Shown here in pieces: positions 15,148 through 20,589 of a stretch of DNA of 20,589 bases. The translations under genes and the position numbers were made by a program. Under the pieces are notes generated by a model that was not told the origin of the DNA, did not search any database, and worked only from the letters and a program-made list of their open reading frames with translations. This DNA is from a bacterium. GTDB taxonomy: Bacteria; Patescibacteriota; Microgenomatia; Woykebacterales; RBG-16-39-9b. Location: contig JAUYHE010000025.1 of assembly GCA_030690175.1 (NCBI GenBank), positions 1-20,589 on the forward strand, given 5' to 3'. The first letter of the stretch is position 1; the number at the start of each line of letters is the position of its first letter.

Positions 15148-15765
15148 ATGGATGGCGGAGCTTTAAATTTTGATACTTTGGCCGAAGATAACATTCGGAC
15201 CTTAAACGTTCCGACGGCTACATTTAAGAAACCGCTTTGCGTGGTTTTAGTTGGAATTCCAGCTTCGGGAAAAAGTATCCTAGCTAGTAAATTAGCGGAA
15301 AAATTTCCATTGACCGTTCTAAACGAAGAATATATTACTGGTTTTTTAATACCAAAAACTTCGGTTTTTACGCGTAATTCACCAGAAGTCTTCCAATTGG
15401 CGACAAAAACAATTGAGCATTTGCTTGTTGTCGGTAAGGCCTGCATATATGATTCTAATGTTAAAACAAGGGAACAGAGGGAATTGATTAAAAAAATTAC
15501 GGCAGAAGCTGGCGGATCCTACCTATTAATTTATTTAAATTGTTCGAAGGAAACTTGTTATGAGAGGTTGCAGAAGCATAATTTAGACGTGGCTAGAGGA
15601 GAAGCTAAGGGGTATATTTTGGATAAAGATTTATTTGAATATGAGGTAGCATCGACAAGCCTGCCAGCCCCAGATGAGAGTCACATTACTTATGGTTGTG
15701 AAAACCCCGAAGGGGTTTTCCAAGTAATCCCTTTGATCGAAAGCAGGATGCGAGAAGGAACTTGA
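15148..15765 (+). CDS. P-loop kinase-like ATPase (AAA_33-type)
   Basis: A 205-aa P-loop protein. A strand (LCVVLVG) leads into Walker A GIPASGKS (36-43), then ASKLAEKF. CIYDSNVKTREQRELI is the DxN...R element of small-molecule and polynucleotide kinases of this group. LIYLNCSKETCYERLQ supplies the usual strand and lid Arg. The family phosphorylates small metabolites, nucleic-acid ends or antibiotics; the substrate here cannot be told. I chose the ATG at 15148 because the extended -10 box sits just before it; ATGs at 15115 and 15142 are alternatives. A 9-bp perfect inverted repeat lies in its last 70 bp. It converges with the NYN gene, 23 bp apart. Confidence 0.8.
   Translation: MDGGALNFDTLAEDNIRTLNVPTATFKKPLCVVLVGIPASGKSILASKLAEKFPLTVLNEEYITGFLIPKTSVFTRNSPEVFQLATKTIEHLLVVGKACIYDSNVKTREQRELIKKITAEAGGSYLLIYLNCSKETCYERLQKHNLDVARGEAKGYILDKDLFEYEVASTSLPAPDESHITYGCENPEGVFQVIPLIESRMREGT
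15700..15720. terminator. Strong intragenic hairpin, possible bidirectional terminator
   Basis: GAAAACCCC-GAA-GGGGTTTTC: a perfect 9-bp stem with a GAA triloop closed by C-G, flanked by A4 and T4 tracts within the stem. The CCCC/GGGG core followed by a T tract on both strands resembles a minimal bidirectional intrinsic terminator between converging genes. It lies inside the last codons of the kinase gene (encoding ENPEGVF), about 45 nt before its stop, and about 70 nt downstream of the NYN stop on the minus strand. Confidence 0.45.
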
Positions 15766-15781
15766 AAAAACCTGGGTTTTT
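15766..15781. terminator. Weak A/T-rich hairpin between convergent genes
   Basis: AAAAAC-CTGG-GTTTTT in the 23-bp gap between the kinase and NYN stops, ending in a T run on each strand. The stem is mostly A-T, so it is weak alone. With the stronger hairpin 45 bp upstream it may form a two-part bidirectional terminator. Confidence 0.35.
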
Positions 15782-15788
15782 GGGCCAG

Positions 15789-16319
15789 TTACCGATTGTA
15801 CTTTGGCCGTGGCGGTACTTTGGTGGTAAGAAGATATTTATTATGGTCTTTATCCATGTCGATGAATTTATCGGCTTCGGAAACCAATTTATTAGACGTG
15901 CTGCGACCAAAACCCATAACCTCAACTCGGTGACCCTGATTGCGTAGAAATTCAACCGCCGCCACGTAGTCACCATCACCAGAAACTAAAACCATCACGT
16001 CAAGTTTAGTAGAAAGGCGAATCATATCAATCACTATCCCCACGTCCCAGTCGCCCTTTTTAACTCCTCCAGGGAAAATCTGAATGTCTTTTACTTTTAC
16101 TTCAAAACCGGCCTTTTCTAGCGCATCAAAAAAAGTTTGTTCCAGAGGTTCCTCGGCTCTAACCACATAGGCAATGGCCCGGATAAGTTGGCGACCGCCG
16201 GTGGAGTCTTCCAAAATTTTCATAAAGTTCACTCGCTGCCCGTATAAATTTTTGGCCGAATAATACATATTTTGGACATCAACAAAAACACCGACGCGTT
16301 GATATAGATTTTTTTGCAA
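15789..16319 (-). CDS. NYN domain (LabA/DUF88-type) putative ribonuclease
   Basis: A 176-aa PIN-like NYN domain protein of the LabA/DUF88 group, predicted to be a metal-dependent RNase. It begins with the catalytic strand VGVFVDVQNMYYSAKN (Asp14, Asn17); DWDVGIVIDMI and LVSGDGDYVAAVEFL carry the other conserved acids, and a HRVEVMGFGRSTS strand follows. The start is TTG (16317-16319), supported by a strong AGGAGG at 16331-16336; the first in-frame ATG, at residue 18, would remove catalytic Asp14. It is divergent from galU and convergent with the kinase gene. Its RNA target is unknown. In other bacteria this family acts in RNA turnover or regulation. Confidence 0.87.
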   Translation of the reverse strand: MQKNLYQRVGVFVDVQNMYYSAKNLYGQRVNFMKILEDSTGGRQLIRAIAYVVRAEEPLEQTFFDALEKAGFEVKVKDIQIFPGGVKKGDWDVGIVIDMIRLSTKLDVMVLVSGDGDYVAAVEFLRNQGHRVEVMGFGRSTSNKLVSEADKFIDMDKDHNKYLLTTKVPPRPKYNR

Positions 16320-16330
16320 AAGCTAATACA

Positions 16331-16336
16331 CCTCCT
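16331..16336 (-). promoter_or_regulatory. Strong Shine-Dalgarno fixing a TTG start
   Basis: Minus-strand AGGAGG (continuing GTG) lies 11 nt upstream of the TTG start of the NYN gene. It is one of few clear ribosome-binding sites in the window and decides the start. Confidence 0.7.
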
Positions 16337-16365
16337 CTCCAAGCAAATATTGTGATTTAATCTGT

Positions 16366-16374
16366 TGGTATGAT
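16366..16374 (+). promoter_or_regulatory. Extended -10 promoter of galU
   Basis: TGG-TATGAT (TG 16366-16367, -10 16369-16374) with no good -35 box. The predicted start near 16381 gives a leader of about 32 nt with no Shine-Dalgarno site. Confidence 0.45.
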
Positions 16375-16377
16375 AAC

Positions 16378-16383
16378 ATTATA
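16378..16383 (-). promoter_or_regulatory. -10 box for the NYN gene
   Basis: Minus-strand TATAAT, 58 nt upstream of the TTG start, with no clear -35 at 16-18 bp. It would give a leader of about 50 nt containing the Shine-Dalgarno site. It lies within 4 bp of the galU -10 box, so the two divergent promoters occupy the same 20 bp. Confidence 0.4.
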
Positions 16384-16412
16384 AGCACTTTTTAGCTACT
16401 CCGAACTGAAAA

Positions 16413-17303
16413 ATGAAAAAAGTTACAAAAGCAATTATTCCAGCGGCTGGCTTTGGTACCAGATTCTTACCCCAAACAAAAGCCATGCCCAAGGAAATGC
16501 TTCCAGTGGTCGATAAGCCGGTAATTCAGTACGTGGTGGAAGAAGCAGCCGCCTCTGGAATAGAAGATGTCATTATTGTTACCGGACCTTCAAAGCGAGC
16601 AATCGAGGATCATTTTGATCGTACCTATGATCTAGAATATTTTCTTGAAAAGGTTGGTAAGACAGAGCAGCTAGCGGAAATTCGTAAAATTGCGAATCTT
16701 GCCAACTTTATCTACGTGCGCCAAAAAGGGCCTTATGGTAACGCCGGACCAGTACTTTCGGCCAGACACTTGATCGGTGAAGACGAACCGTTTGCAGTGC
16801 TTTGGGGCGATGAATTTATTTACGCAAAACCGCCCCGCCTAAAACAACTAATAGATGCGTTTGAAAAATACGGACACTCAGCGATTAGCGGCGTCAGAAT
16901 TGATAAGAAGGAAGATCTAGCTAAATACGGAATATCAAAAATAGAACCAATTAAAGACAACGTTTACAAGATACTCGATATCGTTGAAAAGCCAGATCCT
17001 CGGGAGGCCCCTTCCGATCTAGCTACTCATGGAGCCTACATATTTACACCAAAAATATTTGACTATCTAAATACGCTGGAGCCAGGCAAAGGCGGCGAGT
17101 TGTGGCTCCCGGAAGCAGTTAAAAGAATGCTTAAAAACGAAACTGTGTTAGCGGTCGAAATAAAAGACGCCACTTATTATGACACGGGTGATAAGCTAGG
17201 TTATTTGAAAGCCGTAATCGATTTTACCTTGGATCATCCGGATTTTGGAGACGATATAAAAAAACACTTACAAGAAAAACTCGAAAAGACCAAAGGGTCT
17301 TGA
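16413..17303 (+). CDS. galU: UTP--glucose-1-phosphate uridylyltransferase
   Basis: A 296-aa nucleotidyltransferase that makes UDP-glucose from UTP and glucose-1-phosphate for glycolipid, glycan and cell-surface synthesis. The N-terminus TKAIIPAAGFGTRFLPQTKA (5-24) is the nucleotide-binding signature, followed by MPKEMLPVVDKPVIQYVVEE. FAVLWGDEF is the metal-binding Asp strand, with IVEKPDP, HGAYIF and GGELWLPEA further on, all typical of GalU. Length is normal. It has its own extended -10 promoter, divergent from the NYN gene. The -35 box of the groESL promoter overlaps its stop codon, and its last codons form a small hairpin (17286-17301). Confidence 0.95.
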   Translation: MKKVTKAIIPAAGFGTRFLPQTKAMPKEMLPVVDKPVIQYVVEEAAASGIEDVIIVTGPSKRAIEDHFDRTYDLEYFLEKVGKTEQLAEIRKIANLANFIYVRQKGPYGNAGPVLSARHLIGEDEPFAVLWGDEFIYAKPPRLKQLIDAFEKYGHSAISGVRIDKKEDLAKYGISKIEPIKDNVYKILDIVEKPDPREAPSDLATHGAYIFTPKIFDYLNTLEPGKGGELWLPEAVKRMLKNETVLAVEIKDATYYDTGDKLGYLKAVIDFTLDHPDFGDDIKKHLQEKLEKTKGS

Positions 17304-17328
17304 CAAACCGGTTCTTACTGACTAGAAT
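17300..17328 (+). promoter_or_regulatory. groESL promoter
   Basis: TTGACA (17300-17305), 17-bp spacer, TAGAAT (17323-17328): a strong housekeeping-type promoter. The -35 box overlaps the galU stop codon. The predicted start is near 17335, about 70 nt before groES, and inside the CIRCE-like element. Confidence 0.75.
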
Positions 17329-17331
17329 GTT

Positions 17332-17358
17332 TTAGCAAATTCAGCCAAAGACCGCTAA
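17332..17358. promoter_or_regulatory. Degenerate CIRCE-like HrcA operator
   Basis: TTAGCAAAT-N9-GACCGCTAA. The outer TTAGC and GCTAA half-sites match CIRCE (TTAGCACTC-N9-GAGTGCTAA), with the exact 27-bp overall length and 9-bp spacer. 13 of 18 arm positions agree; the inner part of the arms has diverged. It overlaps the predicted transcription start of groESL, where CIRCE normally acts. HrcA is not in the window. Confidence 0.5.
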
Positions 17359-17368
17359 CTGGTCTTTG
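17346..17368 (+). promoter_or_regulatory. Stem-loop in the groES leader
   Basis: CAAAGACC-N7-GGTCTTTG: a perfect 8-bp inverted repeat in the 5' leader, with no following U tract, so probably not a terminator for galU. It overlaps the right half of the CIRCE-like site. The same AAGACC/GGTCTT arms occur in a smaller hairpin at the end of galU (17286-17301). Confidence 0.5.
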
Positions 17369-17404
17369 TAAATAATCTGCCAGACACTGCAAAGTTTTCT
17401 ACGT

Positions 17405-17707
17405 ATGAATTCAACTGCAAAAATTAAAATTAAACCATTGGCCGGGTACGCGCTGATTGAGCCGCAAGAAGCGGAGGAAGTGACTGCTTCTGGAATTGTC
17501 TTGCCTGATACGGCTCAAGAAAAACCAGCGCAGGGAAAAGTGGTCGCTGTTGGTAACCCGATAAAACGTCCCGAACATGAGGAAAAAGCCGAGTTTGAAG
17601 CGGGAGATACCGTTTTATACAAAAAATGGGGCGGCGACGAAATAAAAATTTCGGGTAAAGAATTTAAAATTGTTAAATTCGAAGACGTAATGGCAATCCT
17701 AGAATAG
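17405..17707 (+). CDS. groES: Co-chaperonin GroES
   Basis: A 100-aa Cpn10 lid of the GroEL chamber. It shows KIKPLAGYALIEPQEAEE, the mobile loop VTASGIVLPDTAQEKPA that docks on GroEL, GKVVAVG, then GDTVLYKKWGGDEI and the C-terminal FEDVMAILE. Length and order are standard. The ATG at 17405 has no Shine-Dalgarno site. A 29-bp gap separates it from groEL, with which it forms a two-gene operon under the promoter at 17300-17328 and the CIRCE-like operator. Confidence 0.96.
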   Translation: MNSTAKIKIKPLAGYALIEPQEAEEVTASGIVLPDTAQEKPAQGKVVAVGNPIKRPEHEEKAEFEAGDTVLYKKWGGDEIKISGKEFKIVKFEDVMAILE

Positions 17708-17736
17708 TACAAGTATTACGAATCAAGGAGATATTA

Positions 17737-19356
17737 ATGGCAAAACAACTCATTTATGCAGACGAAGCTAGAAAAAAACTGCTCTTGGGGATAAACAAAT
17801 TAGCCGATGCTGTGGCCACAACTCTCGGGCCAAAGGGCCGAAACGTTGCTTTGGATAAAAAATGGGGTGCTCCAAACGTTGTTCACGATGGGGTGACCGT
17901 TGCTAAGGAAATTGAGCTGGAAGAACCATTTGAAAACATGGGGGCCCAACTTATTAAAGAAGCCGCGACCAAAACTAACGACGTTGCTGGTGACGGTACT
18001 ACTACCGCGACTATTCTCGCCCGCGCCATTGCCGAAGAAGGGTTGAAAAACATTACTGCTGGAACCAACCCAATGACGATGAAACGGGGACTAGAGTCTG
18101 GAGTCGAAGCCGTGGTGAGCGCGCTCAAAAAGGCCGCCAAGAAAGTTTCTACCAAGGAGGAAAAATCTCAAGTGGCGACCATTTCCGCGGCGGATGCGGC
18201 GATCGGAAATCTGATCGCTGAAGCTTTGGAAAAAGTCGGTGATGACGGTGTGGTTACCGTTGAGGAATCCCGGGGTCTGGAAACAAACGTAGAGTACAAA
18301 GAAGGAATGGAATTTGATCGCGGTTTTGTTTCCCCCTACTTTGTCACCGATCCGGCTAAAATGGAAGCCTCGATCGAAAACCCCCACATTATTATTACCG
18401 ATAAAAAAATTTCCGCAATTAGCGATCTGCTACCGTTGCTAGAAAAAATGGTCCAGACGACCAAGGATCTAGTGATCATCGCTGATGATATTGAGGGTGA
18501 AGCGCTCGCTACCCTTGTCGTAAATAAAATTCGGGGCACGATGAATATATTGGCAATAAAAGCGCCGGGTTTTGGAGATAGAAGAAAAGAAATTCTTGAG
18601 GACATCGCCGTTCTTACCGGCGGAGCGTTGATAAGTGAAGATACAGGTATTAAATTTGAATCAGTTTCGCCTGACATGCTAGGTAAGGCTGATAGAGTCA
18701 CAGCCGATAAAGACAATACGATAATTGTTGGGGGCAAGGGAGCAAAAAATAAAATTGAAGCCAGAATTGCCCAAATTCGCACTCAAATTGAAAAGACAAC
18801 CAGTGATTTTGATAAAGAAAAACTTGAGGAGCGCTTGGCTAAACTTTCCGGCGGCGTGGCGGTGGTTAATGTTGGCGCTGCTACCGAAGTGGAGTTGAAA
18901 GAAAAGAAAGAAAGAGTCAACGATGCAGTCCAGGCAACTAAAGCGGCGATTGAGGAAGGTTTTGTAGTTGGGGGCGAAGTAGCACTAGTCCGCGCGATAA
19001 CAGCACTGGAATCTATCAAGGCGGAAGGCGAAGAGGCGGTGGGTGTCAAAATTTTACAGCACGCCTTGAGAGAACCTCTTAGAACTCTAGCCGCAAACGC
19101 CGGTGCTGACGCTGGCTGGGTGGTGCGGGAGGTCGAAAAAAGTGACGGTAACCGCGGGTTTAACGCCCTAACTGGTAAATTTGAAGACCTAGTAGCAGCT
19201 GGTGTTATCGATCCAGTCAAGGTAACTAGAAACGCTCTGCAAAACGCCGCTTCAATCGCGATGATGGTGCTTACCACCGAGGCTTTGATTACCGACATTC
19301 CAGAAGAGAAGAAAGAAACTCCAGGTATGCCGCCAGGCGGGATGGGTGAGTATTAA
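17737..19356 (+). CDS. groEL: Chaperonin GroEL
   Basis: A 539-aa Cpn60 that folds proteins in an ATP-driven double ring. Nucleotide-site motifs are TLGPKGRNVALDK (29-41), VVHDGVTVAKEIEL, NDVAGDGTTTATILA with the catalytic DGTTT, and GFNALTGKFEDL near the C-terminus. PGFGDRRKEILEDIAVLTGG and EERLAKLSGGVAVVNVGA are the standard intermediate-domain signatures. AAGGAG (17725-17730) lies 6 nt before the ATG. One unusual point: the usual GGG near the equatorial nucleotide site reads GGE (Glu414). The Gly equivalent to E. coli Gly415 is kept. The tail is PPGGMGEY, a shortened GGM-type C-terminus. Confidence 0.97.
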   Translation: MAKQLIYADEARKKLLLGINKLADAVATTLGPKGRNVALDKKWGAPNVVHDGVTVAKEIELEEPFENMGAQLIKEAATKTNDVAGDGTTTATILARAIAEEGLKNITAGTNPMTMKRGLESGVEAVVSALKKAAKKVSTKEEKSQVATISAADAAIGNLIAEALEKVGDDGVVTVEESRGLETNVEYKEGMEFDRGFVSPYFVTDPAKMEASIENPHIIITDKKISAISDLLPLLEKMVQTTKDLVIIADDIEGEALATLVVNKIRGTMNILAIKAPGFGDRRKEILEDIAVLTGGALISEDTGIKFESVSPDMLGKADRVTADKDNTIIVGGKGAKNKIEARIAQIRTQIEKTTSDFDKEKLEERLAKLSGGVAVVNVGAATEVELKEKKERVNDAVQATKAAIEEGFVVGGEVALVRAITALESIKAEGEEAVGVKILQHALREPLRTLAANAGADAGWVVREVEKSDGNRGFNALTGKFEDLVAAGVIDPVKVTRNALQNAASIAMMVLTTEALITDIPEEKKETPGMPPGGMGEY

Positions 19357-19432
19357 AGTAACCTAGGCTTTAAAAGCCAGATCGATAAACCTACTATTGC
19401 CAACAACCAGCCGATATGTTAGTTTGTTGGAG

Positions 19433-20104
19433 ATGGATGAAACTGCCGCTAGTACCGAGCCAAAAGAAGCTGTAAATAGACCACCAATAACCCCTAGTGT
19501 TTCGAAACCCAAGGTAAATAAAAAGCCAATTATAATTACTGCTTTGGTAGGGCTGGGTTTAATTATTGCATCGTCTTTGGGGGTATATTTTTGGCAACAG
19601 GGTATAGCGAAGGGTCTAAATCAAGAAAAAACCACCTTAAACGAAAAAGTTGCCTCTCAAAGTGCTCAAATTACCAAGATAGAAAAAGAAAATACTGATT
19701 TAAAAACCAAGGTAAATTTTCTTGAAAAATCGCTAAAAGAAGCCACTGCATCTGCTGAATTTGGCGAACTTTCGTTTTCAGATATACAAGCTACTCATTA
19801 CACCTATGACGAGGCGGGGGTGGAAAGAAGCGTTTTGCTGATAGATCTGACGGCGAAAAACGAAACGAAGCAAACCTTGTTTATATCCGCATTTAGCTTT
19901 AAGTTAAAAGACACCAACAATAAATCCTACCCGCTGGCCGAACAAGGCGCTTTCCCCCTGCCAAGCGGTAAGGTACTTATTTTTGATCAGCCAGCGGTAC
20001 CAGGCGAAGCAGTATCTGGCACGGTTGCTTTCAACGCCCCGAAAACAATCAAACTGTTCACCCTTTATTACGATACTCAACAATTCACAATCACCATAAA
20101 ATAA
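19433..20104 (+). CDS. Membrane-anchored protein with coiled coil and DUF4352-like domain
   Basis: A 223-aa protein with a disordered Pro/Lys-rich cytoplasmic N-terminus (1-31), one membrane segment (33-54, IIITALVGLGLIIASSLGVYF), a short coiled coil (about 60-105), and a C-terminal beta domain (112-223). That domain has the pattern LLIDLTAKNETKQTLFISAFSF, LKDTNNKSYPL, and VPGEAVSGTVAFNAP, typical of DUF4352-like extracellular Ig-fold domains. It is probably displayed outside the membrane; its function is unknown. I chose the ATG at 19433; an in-frame TTG at 19397 adds 12 residues without clear support. A possible weak promoter (TTTAAA-N17-TACTAT, 19369-19397) lies in the 76-bp gap after groEL. 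Confidence 0.75.
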   Translation: MDETAASTEPKEAVNRPPITPSVSKPKVNKKPIIITALVGLGLIIASSLGVYFWQQGIAKGLNQEKTTLNEKVASQSAQITKIEKENTDLKTKVNFLEKSLKEATASAEFGELSFSDIQATHYTYDEAGVERSVLLIDLTAKNETKQTLFISAFSFKLKDTNNKSYPLAEQGAFPLPSGKVLIFDQPAVPGEAVSGTVAFNAPKTIKLFTLYYDTQQFTITIK

Positions 20105-20111
20105 ACTTCTT

Positions 20112-20140
20112 TTGACAAATATTCACTCAAAACCTACAAT
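20112..20140 (+). promoter_or_regulatory. Promoter of the Nudix gene, probably leaderless
   Basis: TTGACA (20112-20117), 17-bp spacer, TACAAT (20135-20140). The ATG at 20148 begins 7 nt after the -10 box, so transcription should start at or one base before the start codon. Confidence 0.75.
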
Positions 20141-20147
20141 CTCCACA

Positions 20148-20567
20148 ATGGAAAAGAAAATTGGCGTGGTTGTTGCCCCATACATTATTAACAATGAGGG
20201 AAGAGTTCTTCTTTTCAAGAGTGTAAAGTGGAAAGGTTTGATACCGCCTGGGGGCCACGTAGAATACGGAGAAACACTGGTAGAGGCTCTAAAACGAGAA
20301 ACAAAGGAAGAAACAGGTTTGGATATTGAACCAATAAAATTGATTAACATCGGTGAGATGATTGAGCCAAAAGAATTCTACGAACCGAGACATTTTATCT
20401 ACATTCATTTTCTGTGTAAGATAAAAGCAGGCGAGGTAAAATTAGATAAAAGGGAGTTGGTAGACTACGAATGGGTTGATCCAGAAGCCGCAATAAAGAG
20501 AAAAGATATACTTGCCAAAGATACCTTACGGAAATTAGTGAATGCCAAAAAAACCACAAGAAGCTAA
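20148..20567 (+). CDS. Nudix hydrolase
   Basis: A 139-aa Nudix-fold pyrophosphohydrolase. The Nudix box GX5EX7REUXEEXGU is complete at 36-58: Gly36, Glu42, Arg50-Glu51, Glu54-Glu55, Gly57, preceded by WKGLIPPG. The body is otherwise minimal and ends YEWVDPEAAIKRKDILAKDTLRKLV, as in ADP-ribose/8-oxo-dGTP-type members. The substrate cannot be told from sequence alone. The ATG at 20148 is preferred over a TTG at 20112, because that TTG is the -35 box of the gene's own promoter. Its last 26 bp overlap the start of the next gene. Confidence 0.88.
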   Translation: MEKKIGVVVAPYIINNEGRVLLFKSVKWKGLIPPGGHVEYGETLVEALKRETKEETGLDIEPIKLINIGEMIEPKEFYEPRHFIYIHFLCKIKAGEVKLDKRELVDYEWVDPEAAIKRKDILAKDTLRKLVNAKKTTRS

Positions 20568-20589
20568 GAAAAAGTTAATAATAGTGCAC
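20542..20589 (+). CDS. Start of a gene running off the window (possible alpha/beta hydrolase)
   Basis: An ATG at 20542, inside the end of the Nudix gene, opens a frame of 16 codons to the window end: MPKKPQEAKKKLIIVH. A basic stretch followed by KLIIVH is how RBBP9/YdeN-type serine hydrolases often begin (first strand and the His of the HG motif), but 16 residues are too few to decide. The overlap with the Nudix frame is consistent with translational coupling. Confidence 0.4.
   Translation, partial: MPKKPQEAKKKLIIVH

Noticed and set aside
18336..19298. Long open frames antisense to groEL (148 and 171 codons)
   Set aside because: Shadows of the codon pattern of groEL; no ribosome-binding site and no recognisable domain.
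19366..19378. GGCTT-TAA-AAGCC after groEL as a terminator
   Set aside because: Only a 5-6 bp stem with no following T run. It may be a chance palindrome.
1..20589. tRNA genes, CRISPR arrays, insertion sequences, prophage genes or toxin-antitoxin pairs
   Set aside because: All gaps are short (no gap exceeds about 255 bp) and accounted for by promoters, hairpins and the origin; no spaced repeats, transposase or tRNA-like cloverleaf was seen. The kinase and NYN genes are convergent rather than an operon, so I do not call them a system.

Overview
The window looks like the replication-origin region of a small-genome bacterium of the Candidate Phyla Radiation (Patescibacteria). Microgenomates is my best guess, not proven. 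The reasons are compact genes with overlapping ends, many starts without a Shine-Dalgarno site, a ValRS of only 697 aa, a short YidC and KhpB/Jag, and a VirB4/TraC-like pair beside recF. TGA is an ordinary stop (rpmH, yidD, galU and the P-loop kinase gene all end in TGA), which argues against the code-25 lineages (Gracilibacteria, Absconditabacteria). I see no tRNA, rRNA, CRISPR array, insertion sequence or phage gene.

Layout. 1-3945 (+): three genes of a type IV secretion-like cluster, namely the end of a coiled-coil protein with a beta-sandwich-like C-terminus, a TraC-like partner and a VirB4-like ATPase. 3942-7632 (-): dnaA, the probable oriC, dnaN and recF. recF meets the VirB4 gene tail to tail with overlapping stop codons. 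7884-11797 (+): a tight seven-gene run divergent from dnaA, rpmH-rnpA-yidD-yidC-khpB-rnhA followed by a membrane-anchored epimerase-like protein. A consensus promoter (TTGACA-N17-TATACT) drives it. 11859-12987 (+): a small zinc-ribbon protein and ribosomal protein L25/CTC. 12990-15083 (-): valS. 15148-15765 (+): a P-loop kinase. 15789-16319 (-): a NYN/LabA-type nuclease. 16413-19356 (+): galU, then groES-groEL behind their own promoter and a CIRCE-like operator. 19433-20567 (+): a membrane-anchored DUF4352-like protein and a Nudix hydrolase. The first codons of one more gene run off the end.

How the parts fit. dnaA, dnaN and recF supply initiation, the sliding clamp and gap repair. rpmH, rnpA, yidD, yidC and khpB form the classical neighbourhood for ribosome assembly, tRNA 5' processing and membrane-protein insertion.

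Most notable observations: an oriC with a TAA-trinucleotide tract beside tandem DnaA-box-like repeats, laid out like a basal unwinding element; an epimerase-like fusion whose catalytic Tyr is Phe; a degenerate but exactly spaced CIRCE at groESL; and several promoters whose -10 box sits 6-8 nt before the start codon, implying leaderless mRNAs.
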